A stretch of DNA of 64,000 bases. It comes from Coprinus comatus (lineage: Eukaryota; Basidiomycota; Agaricomycetes; Agaricales; Agaricaceae). The DNA lies in assembly GCA_034638255.1 (NCBI GenBank), contig JAWPGT010000005.1:992001-1056000 (forward strand). Reading direction: 5' to 3'. The position numbers were made by a program, and so were the translations under genes. Position 1 is the first letter of the stretch. Every line of letters starts with the position of its first letter. The notes under the pieces were generated by a model. That model had not been told where the DNA came from. It did no database searches and was given only the letters and a program-made list of their open reading frames with translations. Shown piece after piece: positions 10,179-22,042 of this stretch.

Positions 10179-11821
10179 AATACAAGGTAGTAACATCAAT
10201 ATCTACTACATACCCAGTAACTGGCCGGGCGGAGTTCCCCCTAAAACTTCAGAGTCATTTGTCAGACCATATACAATGGGTAACGTTAATATTTATGTGG
10301 GACCCGGCAGCTGGTATGGCGGTGTTTCCCCAGATAAGCTACCACCATTTGCAGGAGTGTAAGTATTACCCGTACGTTTACGTACATATTGACCCTATAC
10401 TCACGCCACACTTCTATGACAGTCCGCCACAGCCTATCAGATACTCCTATAGGCAGCAGGAGTATCCTACACCACCTGTTAATGCTCCACGTCCTGAGCA
10501 TCACACAAGGTCTAGGGGACCACCCACCGATGTACCACGACCTGCACACCACCCAAGGTCCGAAGAACACCGACCACTTAGTAGCACCGATGCGCCACAA
10601 CCAACACACCATTCAAAGCACGAGAGACTACCTGCCGATGTACCACTTCCAACCCACCGCTCAAAGTCTGAAGGGTTACACACTAATGCACCCCGTCCAA
10701 GTCCTGCATACCACCCAAAGTCTGAAGAGCACCGAGCACCACCCACTACCGATGTGCCATACCCAACGCACTACTCAAGAAATGAAAGACTATCTGATAA
10801 TATACCACGCACAACACATCATTCAAAGCATGAAAGACCACCCGACGACGGCACACCAATTCCAACACACCGCCCGAGATCTTCATACACTGATGCACCA
10901 CCTCCTACACATCACCCAATGTCTGAAGAACGTCGAACGTCCACCAATATGTCACATCCAACACGCCATTCAATATATGAAAGGCCACCAACAAATAATA
11001 CACCTCACTCAACAAACAGCTCAAGGTCTGGAGTACGATCTGTTCATTTTGCACCATTCCCACCATCCTACTCAAGTACAAGGGCTGAAAGAACATCCAA
11101 TACTCATACACATAATACAACAACACGCCACTCCGATATACATAGAAGATCAGAGTATACTAGTGCTGCTGCCAATAAACCATACTCAACACATCACTCA
11201 AGGCCTAGTAGAGAATCAAGAACTCTCGAGAAGTTCATATACTACAAAGACTTGAACTTTGGGATTAATTCTTATTTGAAACGGGAACGCCGAAACTCAT
11301 TTCAACTCGAGGAACAACAAGGATTAATCTGGAATACAACTCTCCCACCCACCATCTATACCGTAAAGGTAAAGATTGGCAATGGAACTACTATTATCAA
11401 ACCTGACTTTGAAGCTATTGCTTTTCAACAAAATAAAACCTCCTCAATCAATCGATTTGAACTCTGGTGTGACTCTCAACCTATCATGAAATATTACATG
11501 AGGGCACGAGAATGGGGACCAATTCTAATTTCCAAAACAAATCCAACAATAAAAGAAATTCTCAACGCTATCTATGAATACTTACGAACTCCTCTAACTC
11601 GAGCAGATTTACATCTAATTTGTTCTAAACCTCAAAATACTAAATCACTTGAAAATGCTCGTAGTATACGAGTTATGGAGAATAATCTATATAACTCTAG
11701 AGACTCAGAGATATATCTTAGATCGGATGTTCTTGGTGGATATTGGCATTTTAAAGGTATTCGACCTACACGACTTGATGATGGGAGTTTTCGACTTGAT
11801 CTCAAATTGGCTGGACCCTAG
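10179..11821 (+). CDS. Pro/His-rich repeat protein with DUF6699-like C-terminal domain, paralogue B
   Basis: Two well-supported exons, 10179-10358 and 10423-11821, are joined by a 64-nt GTAAGT...CAG intron. The acceptor before 10179 matches paralogue A, so a further 5' exon exists (probably within 10034-10131), but I cannot place its ATG. The first exon encodes two copies of an N[IV]NIYxxPxxWxGGVxP motif. Then come about eleven imperfect 16-20-residue repeats such as DVPLPTHRSKSEGLHT. The last 200 residues form a compact domain: GLIWNTTLPPTIYTVKV, then EWGPILISKTNPTIKEILN, then RSDVLGGYWHFKGIRP and a final FRLDLKL. Order and spacing fit the DUF6699 pattern (W-D/N-L start, middle V-T-V-x-D/E-I-L helix, R-x-D-L-G-G end) as I know it. 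Function of that family is unknown. Confidence 0.7.
10459..11040 (+). repeat. degenerate coding tandem repeat (about 48-60 bp unit)
   Basis: Roughly eleven units encode variants of D/N-x-P-x-P-T-H-H-S-K/R-x-E-R-x-P. Conserved nucleotide cores include CACACCAT/CACACATCA and AAGTCTGAAG/AAAGCATGAAAG. A related, shorter array lies in opposite orientation at 1-330. Confidence 0.8.
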
Positions 11822-12344
11822 TTCTACGCCTCGTTAAACTTTTTTTTTTGAACATTCTAATGATGTACTGATTCACCTGAAAACCTATTTATGATATATC
11901 GGATTATAATGGCATAAAGAAGATGACAAGTTTTGTGTAATTTATAATAACAGTTATAACAAGTATGATAGCATATATTTATATATTTATTGTTGTATTA
12001 CAACAGATGAATATAAGTATCTATTTCAACCTATAGGTATACATAACAATCATAAGGGTGAAAGAAGAAAAAATGTGATAGCACCTATAACTACTTTAGT
12101 TGATGGGTGCATTCAATCTTAACCACTTCAGATATATTATACCAGCTATTTAACTCGTCCAATGAAATCATTAAACATCGAGCGGTTGAACAAACAGCAG
12201 ATATATAGATATAGTACACATTACAAAAAAATTCAATAGCAAAGTACTCGAAAACGATGATGACAGATAACGAAAAGAAATCAACAAGCACACCTTTCAT
12301 TTCTACCTATAACATAGCCCTGGATTCAATCAATATCCAGTTTT
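11822..12344. other. convergent intergenic region
   Basis: This is the shared 3' flank of two convergent genes. It is AT-rich with several poly-A/T and TATAT stretches; I see no coding potential. Confidence 0.6.
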
Positions 12345-14395
12345 TCATCCCGTACTAACCGACCTAACAATATTTATAGTCCGTCCTCTATTAACGTTAA
12401 CATTACCATCCATAACACCCGAACCCCTTAAACTAGTTTGATTTTGTGTTTGTTGTGTTTGCGTCTGCGTATTCGCATTTGAATGAGATTGATAACCAAC
12501 TCCAATCATGGCATCTCCAGCCAATAAACCTTCTCTTTCTTCCGATTCTCGGGTAGTAACATTACTTCTACTTCTCGCGAGAGATCGTGAATGAATGCGG
12601 TTATTAGAGTGAGAGCGATGTCTTCGATGTTTGGATTTAGGTCGATAAAGGAATGATTGTGTTACAATTATGACATCGAACATTAAAGTTCCTGCACTTC
12701 CAATTAAATATCTAAAAAAAGATGAATATCACATTACATAAATGTGAAGAGGAACGTACGGGATAGATTCTCTGATGAAATCGGTAGAAGCAGGAGCCGG
12801 TAGATGAACCATAGGTGAAAACAGAATAGAAGAGACATAGAACGTGTTTCCAAGAAATGCGAATACGAAGAGATACATTGAAAGTCCCTATTTTCAAAAC
12901 ATCATTTAGCAGTCAAAAACGAAAACGTTGAGATAAATAGATAACTCACTTCTACAGATTTTCTAGCATACTAAATTCGGAAATTAACATCGTGAGAGCA
13001 AAGTAGAATGAAAACCACTCACATTCTTCCAAATCTGGGGTAATCGAGAAGTAAGATATAAAGTAGCACAAAGCCATGCAAATATCCGACCAAGAATACG
13101 CTGGAAAGGAGGGTCATTGTGGTTCGGAGAATCAGGTCCGTTGGGTGGCGGATCTTGGTCTTCGAAGGTCAAGGCTATTTCAGTAACCGCTCCGGGTACA
13201 TTAGAAATAGGGTTCTTCATCGGAGTAGTGGTAACGGCGACCGGAGCGGTTTGAATGATAGGAGTTCTGATATCTTGAGGCACGAGTACCCTCCCCACAT
13301 TCATAGATGTTTTAATAGGCATACCACGATTGCTTCCTGCCAATGAACCAACTCCAAATAGAGCCCATGCTCCTAAAAATACCATAGTCGCACTCTTTCT
13401 CCCTGCTCGCGAGTCACGTCTGATGCTATGGGTGGAAGGTGGAGACATAGCGTCCGCAGCAACAGCTTCTTCGAGATCTTCTGAGAGCAATTCTGTCCCC
13501 CTTTCTAACGATCTTCCCCTCCTTGCATAGTCTCCCGTAATTATGGATGACGTTGAATTTGACATTGTTTGAGGAGCATATAGTGGTCTAGCGCCCCACG
13601 GACCATGCCTCTCAACACTCCAGATACGCGCTTCCGTCCAATATCTCTTCCTCCTTCGGAATGGAAACTATCTGCCAGAGCAGCTAAGTTATCCTCATTC
13701 GTGTCATGAGCTAGACCTTGTTCATGATCATGATCTGAATCAGGACCGAGAGGAATATAAAGATCCGATTCATGTCTGTGATGACGAGCTGTTTCTTCAT
13801 CTTGTTGAGCTGCTAATGCTGCTGCTGCTGCTACATTTGCTGCTACAACTGAGAGAGTACGATATCTAGAAGCACCTCGGTCGATGGATAGGCGACGTAG
13901 GGTTCCCGGAAGAGAAGTTGTTTGTGTGTGAGCTGAGTAAGGAGTCGGAAGAGTGATTTGTTTAGGTGGTTTGTAGTAGAAGTACTGGATTAGAATGGTC
14001 AAGTCTACGCAGACGAAGTACGTGGCAAGCCATGTCTTTTTGAGGCAAATTCAGGTTAAATGACGCACGATGATGACGAGAAGGAGGCCGTCATACCTGG
14101 AAGGGAAGTTGATGGGTTAGGATGCACCCCACAAGATTCGAAAAGTCGCCTTTGATGATAGAAACGTCAGTTGTGCCAGTGAATCTCGTGAAGAACGCAT
14201 GCGTACCAAGAAACCAATTTGCGATAAATGGGAGTGCAAGGCCTTCACAGGACTGCCGACGGATATTCTCGAGGACCTGGCTATTTGCTGTGAATATATA
14301 GGACAGAGACGGGTAGAGATAAGGACTCACGGAAACTGGGCACCGAGCCAACAGGCGATCGAGGTGTAGCCCAGAAGTTCACTGAAGCCAGGCAT
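12345..14395 (-). CDS. vacuolar/lysosomal PQ-loop transporter (Ypq1/PQLC2 family)
   Basis: The product has the two PQ-loop repeats of cationic amino-acid exporters of the vacuole (yeast Ypq1-3/Rtc2, animal SLC66A1). The first is GAQFPQVLENIRRQSCEGLA with LPFIANWFLGDFSNLVG, the second SRLPQIWKN followed by SVEGLSMYLFVFAFLGN. Between them lies a long hydrophilic loop (Ser/Arg/Asp/His-rich, with an Ala run) and helix AWALFGVGSLAG. At least six introns are needed; the start ATG at 14395 gives MPGFSELLGYTSIACWLGAQ. Near 13560-13730 the reading frame changes and I could not fix the small intron that does it. The C-terminal tail is Arg/Ser- and Gln/Thr-rich. Function in exporting Lys/Arg-type amino acids is by family. 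Confidence 0.9.
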
Positions 14396-14856
14396 TGGGA
14401 GACAAGAGGGTTGAAAGGGTTTGTGACGGCTTATCTTTACTTTCTCTAATCGCTTCCTATTTCGGCCTTGCTGTGGGCGCCTTCTTCCTTCTCGGACTTG
14501 GGGCTCAACCACAACTCCTCGTGTCTCTTTCCCCGACCTCGCTTAGAATGTAGATGGATCTTTAATTACTACTACTGCTACAGTTGCATATCCAGCGTAT
14601 CTCCACATGTGCTACATACCTTGCTCACACTTACGCTACGTCCGAAGCACGTGTAATATCAAATTCTCAAGCGATGGATGGCATTGTCAACTTACAGACG
14701 CACTTACAGAGTGGGCCTAATCCAAGTATATAGTTCTCATTCCAACAAGTCCACAACATACGATCTTCCCACAAGTCGCGTGATCCATAAAATATCCCAT
14801 ACTCTCCCATACTCCCCCAAGTCCCCAAGGGCCACAATAAAAAAAAATCACATAAC

Positions 14857-16166
14857 ATGTCCCAACCACACGGTACAAAACGCAGTTTATCCTCAACAAA
14901 TCCCTTTCCCAAATCACCAACATCTCAATCCACTCGTGCAACAAAGAAAACACGTTTCGTAGAACCAGAAGATGATCCAACTACATTTGCAGAACAAGTT
15001 GATTCTGCACTTGAGGATCCTTCAAGTCAGAGAAGAGGAAAGCGAAATGTAAAAACAGAAGGTTATGATTCAGATTCAAGTGATGATGGTGAAGGTGTTG
15101 TATTTTCACGTAGGAATAAAGGAGATGGAGAAGGGTTGGGTGGTGGTGGTAATGAAGATGAAGATGAAGATGACATGTTTGCAGCCGCTGAAAAACAAGT
15201 TACAGATAATGTCAATGAAAATATAGAAGGGAAGAAGAAAAAAGAAAAGTTTATGAGGTTGGGTGATATTGAAGGTCAAGAATTTGAGAATGACTCGGAT
15301 GAGGATTCGGATGAAAAAGATGATGAACCTGAAGACGAGGATGATGCTGAGAGAAGAAAGAAAGCTGGTATGGGTTATGAATTATCTTCGTTCAATATGC
15401 GAGAAGAGATGGAAGAAGGAAAGTTTACGGAGGATGGTTCTTATGTTCGGTCCTTCGATCCTCATGGTGTACATGATCGCTGGATGGAAGGCTTATCTGA
15501 AAAGGAGATAAAAATGGCTAGGAGACGTAAAAAGCAGCAGGAAAGGATACAGAGGCAAAAACAGGAAGAGGAAGAACGAGAAATACGAGAAAGTGGCGGC
15601 AAAGAATCCTTGGAACAACAACTCCTTCCCCTAATTAAGAAGGGAGAAACTGTCCTAGAGGCTCTCCAACGACTGGGTGCCAAATCGAAGAAAGATAGTA
15701 AAACCAAACGGTTAGTCCAATATCCATCTCCCTCTTCGGCTCTAACTTACATCTTTCACCTCCTAGGAAACCAAAGGCAGCGGACGCAATGTCAGTTGAT
15801 TCTCCTCCGAAACCCAAATCCACAACGTCCGCTCCAACCGACATTGAACACATAACCCACCTTGCCTCTACTATTATGTCACTCGGTGACACAGACATCT
15901 ATTCCAAAACTTATGAAGAAATTGTCCGTGATGTCCGACGTTCTGGTAAAGTCGAACCAAACTGGGAGCCACCTTCTGCCGATGTTAAATACGAATACAA
16001 ATGGGATGTTCCAGGGACTACCGCAGATACTCAAACATTTGGTCCATTCTCAGAAGAAGAAATGCAAGTTTGGTTTAAAGCTTCGTATTTCGGATCAATG
16101 GGCGAGAAAGTCAAGGTTCGAACTGTTGGTGGGGAATGGCAAGATTGGGATGATTTATTACTATGA
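14857..16166 (+). CDS. LIN1: U5 snRNP GYF-domain protein, Lin1/CD2BP2 (U5-52K) homologue
   Basis: Two exons (14857-15710, 15767-16166) give 417 residues. The N-terminal two thirds are acidic and charged, with the family block GYELSSFNMREEMEEGKFTE and SYVRSFDPHGVHDRWMEGLS. The C-terminal GYF domain reads YKWDVPGTTADTQTFGPFSE, then MQVWFKASYF and WQDWDDLL at the extreme end. CD2BP2/Lin1 binds the U5 protein Prp6/Prp8 environment during tri-snRNP assembly through its GYF domain and dissociates before splicing. The canonical GYF signature W-x-Y-x6-GPF is kept, with Trp in place of the first aromatic. It converges on RAD54 with about 185 bp between stop codons. Confidence 0.92.
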
Positions 16167-16350
16167 GAGATATTTTCTTCTTCCTTTTTCATTCTATTCA
16201 CCCTTCGAATTCGAGGAATACTTGTTTTTGTTATTTATCATGCCTTCGAGTGTTAATGGATGTAATATATTATTTATGAGTACAGTGTATCTAATAGTGG
16301 TTTAAAACAACAGTGACAAAACAAATAGTGATTAATCAAATAGCAAGGCG

Positions 16351-19300
16351 CTAATGACTGATATACTGGAATACAAAAGAAACTTCGGGTTGTCCGGTTT
16401 CCGCACGCAATAAATCATCATGATTATTCTTCAACTCGGCATTTGTAAAGTGATTCCACCTTGATTCAAGCAAAAAATTAGTCTCCAGTAACATCTCAAC
16501 AGTCCAAATAAAAGGACTTACGTGCTGGCATCACCATAAAGTAAAGCAGGTGACTTAGCCACCTGTCTTCCATCCTTACACCGCTTACACTTGAACGTCG
16601 TATGTGTGTCACACAACGTCTTCTCATCAAACGTAAACAATTGCCGAAGTGAGTCCAAAGAAAAATGACGTTCGGTGTCTTCCTTTTCATCCACTACAGC
16701 GGAAGACAACGCTTGCTTATTCGCTTGGCGCTGGAAAATCTTTTCCTCGATAGTTCCCGTAGATATGAAACGGTATACGAAGCCTGTTTCGCTTAATTGT
16801 CAGTGTAACTGCGAGCGATATGACGGAGTTAACCTCACACTCTTTCTTTTGTCCGTCACGCCATACACGGGCCAGCGCTTGCTGATCCGAAGCTGGATTC
16901 CAGTCTAAATTCAAATGGTTAGTAAATCGTATATACAGCTGGACGACAACGTACCGGGATCAAAGAGAATCAGACGATTTGCTCCAATTAGATTGATACC
17001 ACATCCTCCAGCTTTACTACTTAGCAAGAAGATAAATTCCTTGCCATTAGGATCATTAAACTGATCCACTAGTTTTTGTCGTTTTCCAATGCTCATTGTA
17101 CCATCTAACCTGAAGAAGCCATACCTACATTACATTGTCAATTAGGGTTCAGCAAGGAACCAAGCATGCAACTCACTTCTTATTTCGACACAATCTCTCA
17201 AAGAGATCCAAAGTTTGTGTATAATTACTGATTAGTACGATCTTGTCATTAGTTTGTGTATGAATGTGATGTAGGAATCTATATCCTTGTCAACACTGGC
17301 CATTTATCCCAAAGACTTGAAAACGAAAACTTACCTTTCCAAAACCATAAATTTGCCACTCCACTCCGATCTGACTTTCGGATTCCTTTCAGCACCTCTT
17401 CCGCTTGGTTTCGCACCAACATAGTCAGGTGGAAGAAGAGTTTCCGATCCTATTAAATCGTCTGGAAGGTTCAATAATTCGGGATGATTACATAGTTTCT
17501 TGAGAATATTAATAGCTTTAAGGGGTTGTGAATTTGCGCCGCGTAGAAGTGCTTTAATTTCCGGTGAAGTTATAAACAAGCGGTAGAGTGCGAGTTGGAA
17601 TTTAGATATATGACAAAATACGACATGTTCGTATTTCACCGGGACTGAGTTAAATATCATTAGTATATGAGTGTATGGAAAGGTTGACGGAAAGGGCTGA
17701 CGGTATTTAGATAACAAATCATTAGTCCGACGAATAATGAATTTCATTACAAGACCTCCTAGCTCCTTGAGTTTTGCTTCACTCGCGGCTTTGTTGTCGT
17801 CACTGGCAGAAGCATCACGACCACGAATGATAGCGTGTTCGAATTTCTTTCGAAAGTCGTTCTTTGAACCCAGGAAATCAGGATTAGCAAAGTTGAGAAG
17901 GGAGAAATATTCTGAAAGATCATTCTGAAGGTAGTGTTACTAAGTAGCAGAAAGCAAAGAGATCCAAGACTTACCTGAATAGGTGTTCCAGTCAAAATGA
18001 CCCGGCGTTTCACGTTTAAGGCGGTGAGAGCACCAAAGGTTTTGGCCTCTAAAAGGGACGTTTAACCCTTTGAATCTGATTGGAAGACTGGATGTTATCT
18101 CACCGCCATTTTTAAGCCGATGACCTTCGTCGCAAAGCAATAATCCAATTGTGCAATTCGCAAGGTAAACAGTTAGATTACGTAGGGTTTCATAGGAGAC
18201 AATCATGACTATTAATCGTGTCAGCAATATGCATATTTTTATCATGTATGCGACATACCAGGCTGGCTGACGTTTCGACCTGAAGCTGATACCCATCGCT
18301 GGACCTTCATCAACATATCGGCTTTTGCACCTTTTCCATCCACTGCCAAAGGATTTACTGCATCGGCACCTAACCATTTCACTATCTCGGGGATTCAGTT
18401 AGCTTCTCAGAAACAAAAAAACATGCATATATTTACCAAGTTCGTTGGCCCAATTCCTGACCAGGCTTGAAGGGCAAGCAATAATGCATTTTTCTATTGT
18501 CGGCTTCCCTGGGCGTGGCGACTGCTTCAATAAAGTCCACATCAGTGCGATACACTGCAAGGTTTTTCCAAGGCCCATTTCATCAGCCATAATACAGCCA
18601 TATTGGTTGTTTTCCACCATTCCAGTGGTGCATCTATACAGAAACTATCTCTGCTTCAGAATGTTATGATATACAGTCGTTCATAGCGGTACTCGCCTTA
18701 ACTCCCTCAACCTGATGAGGACGTAAAACCTTTGCTAGTTGAGGATCGATAACAACAGGTACTTTCGGTGCCTTCTCCTTCGTACCACTATCTTCGCCCA
18801 ACATCTTCCTCAAACTCTTATGAGGATTAAACATTCCTGCAGTCTTGGCCTTCATCTCTTCTTCAGCCTTCGCTTTAGCCTCCTCTGCTTCCCTCTCCTT
18901 TTTCTCTTCATCCGTTTCTCTGTCATCAATTGTGGGGTCATAGAGTACAATAGCATGATCTGCCATAGGATCATGCAATGGTCTAGGAATAACTTTCGCC
19001 TGTGGTCGAATCCCCAAAGACACATTCGACGTTGGCCGAGTTACAAGTGTCCCATCCTTACTTTTCATTGAAGGTAGAGAGAACCGCCTATTGACAACCT
19101 CTCCAAATGGCTTTGGTTTGAACACCGGGTATTGCTTTTGCATTGCTAACAATTCTTCTTCATTAAGAGAATAGTTTGCATCCTTGTCCTTCTTCTTCTT
19201 GTTCTTCTTTGAACTGGCACAGTCTGAGTCAGAGTTTTCATCCACCTGTTGGCCCGCATAGGAAACACGTTTCCTCTTCCGTTGTGGTTGCACCCTTTCG

Positions 19301-19404
19301 GACCTTGCAATTGTAGGAGGTTTGAAAGGTTTGTTGACTATGGTACTTTCCTGTAGTCGATCTATAGTTTTTCCATCTGCAGTTGTTGGTATTCGTTTCA
19401 GCAT
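16351..19404 (-). CDS. RAD54: Rad54, Swi2/Snf2-type DNA translocase of homologous recombination
   Basis: The protein has all Snf2 motifs: [16 protein letters not shown] (Walker A), [20 protein letters not shown] (Walker B, DEGH), [39 protein letters not shown] and [20 protein letters not shown]. The N-terminus has a basic Rad51-interaction-type region ([18 protein letters not shown]), as in yeast and animal Rad54. The C-terminus carries the Rad54-type zinc-finger region with [20 protein letters not shown] and ends at 16351. Rad54 stimulates Rad51 strand exchange and translocates on duplex DNA in the nucleus. About ten introns; ATG at 19404 chosen because it precedes conserved sequence and no in-frame ATG lies nearby upstream. 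The 5' flank has ACGCGA and TCGCGT, imperfect MCB-like cores. Confidence 0.95.
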
Positions 19405-19755
19405 TGATCCAAGAAAGGGAGATAAAGAAATGATACACGACCACGCGAAGGGACCAATATGCTGTAATTTGTCCACATGATCGCGTCACGTAACGCACGT
19501 GACAACGGGCTAACCGAAGTGGCCGGAAGCATTCAAAACCTCCAAATCTACAGTACGTTCATGTTCTGTGTCAGAATTTGTTATCATGCACACAGAAAGC
19601 ATGGTTCACAGAGAATAATATACGAGTGTGCATTACTAAAACTCATTGATTCGAATCTCATCTCCCAAAACCCATTCCGAGGTATGTATTACAAGAAGCA
19701 AATGATTAAATGTCAATAGAGACGAGCAGGATAGTAATGTGTGTGTGGTATTCCG
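19405..19755. other. intergenic region upstream of RAD54
   Basis: It holds the RAD54 promoter, with MCB-like TCGCGTCACG at 19480-19490 and an E-box CACGTG at 19496-19501. The GATTCGAATCTC at about 19649 looks like a tRNA B box, but no A box or cloverleaf arms are present. No gene seen. Confidence 0.5.
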
Positions 19756-21856
19756 TTATAGTTCCTCGGCAATCAGTATATATTGTGACCAAACGCTAGC
19801 ATCAGCATTGGCCGTTGCATCGGCAAATGCAGAATAATCTTCAATGCATACATGTGATGCAATTATGCCCTCTCGCGGAATGTTTGGTAATAGGTTTAAT
19901 CTTTGTGAGAGTTCGTTGCTAGAAGAACAAAAAACCAGGAGATCTTTACCGGCCATTGCGAGAAACTACCGTGAGGTAGAGTTAAAAAGACATTAATTAG
20001 CTATACCAAACAACTGCATAACTTACCAGCTCATCCTCATCTAAGCGTCTAGCAAAATGTGCGAAGTTTTTTGTGTCGTCTGGATTGGCTTGCGGGCTGA
20101 GTCTAACACTCAAACATGAACCCTTTGGACGGAGCGTTGCCAATAAATCGCTCGCGTGTGGACGGCGGTAAAATTTGCCTGGAGGGCCACCCTGTGTTAT
20201 TATAGACGGGGAGTTGTCACCAAGGAGTATCGGTATCGAGACTAAAGCGTCAAGAGTTAGTTGAAATGGTATGGGGCTATATTCAGGGCATGTCAACAAG
20301 ATATTCTGATTATTAGTGTAGGAATACCCACGATTCACTATCAGTATCTTTAGCATCTGAGCGAGTTTCATATACACCCAGACCTCTGAGTTTCGTTAGA
20401 ATCTGAAAGAGCTGAGAAAAAGTAGACAACACACAAAGGTCCGAAGATTGTGGATCGCTTCCATAAAGAAGAAGAGACATTGGGACTGGCTTGGATGAGA
20501 GGGGGGAGGGGCTCTTTCATAGGCGATCGTGGCAAAAGCATATGCATAAAATCATAATCTTGCAGTACTTCAGATTGTGGCACAGGATTGGTCGTTGAAG
20601 CTGCATTGGACACAGAGGTCGACGATGACTTTTTCTGTTTCGGTGAAGCAGGTTTGTGTTCATTGTCTATTCCACATTCCTGATTATCAAGTAACATGTC
20701 GTTTTTACGTGGGTTGCTAGGTTTCGTCGCCCTCGAAGTGGAAGTATTGAGTAGTAGACCTGCAGAAGACCGACCAGGACCCGGTTTCGGTCGTTTGTTG
20801 AACGAGGGCTTCTTAAGGTTTGTGCTGGAGGTAGGAGTGGGATCAACCGGACGGTTGGCTGAATGATGATCGCTCAACAATTTCATCACACGATTGCTAT
20901 TGCCTGTTCGTTGTCTCCTCTCTTTCTGTAGTAATTCTTCCGTGTCTCTGTAGATTGCAGGGGTATAATGGCTCGAAGGCGTTGAGTTACTTCCTGTACC
21001 AGGGCTTGCTGGTAGAGCTATTTCTTTTGGAGAGGTGATAATGTCTGAGAGAAGATGGGTGGGTTTGCTATTGAATGAGATTGAGGGTGCTGGTCGAGAA
21101 CGCTTTTGTGGGGTTTGCTCTCGGTCCGCGGTTGAGCTGCGTGCACGCTTTTGTGCTGCAGCGAACTTCCCACCCTTTCCATATACGACTGTGTGAGGTT
21201 TTATATCACCAACCTTTCCTTTGGCTACTCTTGTATCCTCGTCCTCGTCCTTGTCGGCGTCATCTTCCTCTTCATCCTCTTCATTGTGCTTCTTTTCTAA
21301 GAACTTGATTAAATACAGGATAGCGCAATATTATCGTTACACATACTTTTGGGTGGTCCAACAGGAAAGAAGTGTTCGCCAGGTCGGAACTCGTTAACAT
21401 TTTTCCAATCTCTCCCGCTGGTATAGGCACGTTCCCAGAAAACTTTTAGTGTTTCTTCAGAGCCAGTGAGGTTTTCAACGGGTTCCCAGCTGTTTCTATA
21501 TGAGTAAAGGAACAAGATAGTCTGTTGGAGAGAACACACGTATCATCATCTGCTGAGTATCCTTTCCACTATTGATGTGAGTGAGACATGGTCCACTTTA
21601 GAATTAACAATAAGAAATGTACCCGAACATGAAATTTCTGTGTGGAATTGCAGCATATTAGAACGAGGAATCAACAAGTTCCGTGTTAGCTGATACCTAC
21701 ATACCCAAATTGATGTGGGTTCGCGAGTCTTTTTCTTCTTCTCAACTCTAGCCTCTAATATTGATTCTTTTGATGTGCAATTTCAGAACCTAGTCGGCTT
21801 TTGATGGGCAAGAATGAAAACTGACCAATTTCATACTCTTCCTCAGAGCTTGACAT
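19756..21856 (-). CDS. chromodomain protein
   Basis: The N-terminus is a chromodomain: EEEYEIESILEARVEKKKK, then IWKFHVRWKGYSADDDT and NSWEPVENL, with the aromatic cage residues Tyr, Trp and Trp/Tyr present. Such domains bind methylated H3K9 or H3K27. It is spread over five small exons, two being 15 nt (21637-21623) and 29 nt (21568-21540). The rest is a long basic, Ser/Pro-rich linker with an acidic stretch and nuclear-localisation-like patches (KRARSS, QKRSRP), then a C-terminal folded part (about 19756-20340) containing GKFYRRPHASDLLATLRPKG and GKDLLVFCSSSNELSQRLNL. I do not recognise the C-terminus; there is no clear chromoshadow domain, so it is probably not an HP1/Swi6 orthologue. Chp1-type or PRC2-associated chromodomain proteins are alternatives. 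Start ATG 21856. Confidence 0.82.
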
Positions 21857-21986
21857 ATTTGTGGTTCAACAGGATGGGAGGAAGAAGCTTATTTATGCCT
21901 TGGAATGCCACAAAGAAGTCCAGATAGTATTCAATCTCTCCGCGAGGTTGGCAACTGGAGTTGCCTGTGAATTTGCACGTGCTAGA

Positions 21987-21992
21987 ACGCGT
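21987..21992. promoter_or_regulatory. MCB box (ACGCGT) in the chromodomain gene promoter
   Basis: ACGCGT lies about 130 bp upstream of the start at 21856 and is the centre of a perfect 12-bp palindrome, AGAACGCGTTCT. In fungi this element recruits MBF for G1/S transcription. Function here is inferred. Confidence 0.45.
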
Positions 21993-22042
21993 TCTATTTA
22001 AGCAGCTTACAACGCGACACACAAAGTACTCACGAGGTTCAC

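Noticed and set aside
10389..11255. Second-frame protein over the repeat array
   Set aside because: It is a shadow of the main coding frame caused by the CAC/CCA-rich repeat; it lacks the C-terminal domain.
1..11821. The two repeat genes as terminal inverted repeats of one large transposon
   Set aside because: They are intron-containing coding genes, similarity is partial, the genes between are ordinary housekeeping genes, and no transposase is present.
19600..19670. tRNA gene suggested by a GATTCGAATC element
   Set aside because: No A box, acceptor stem or anticodon arm could be formed around it.
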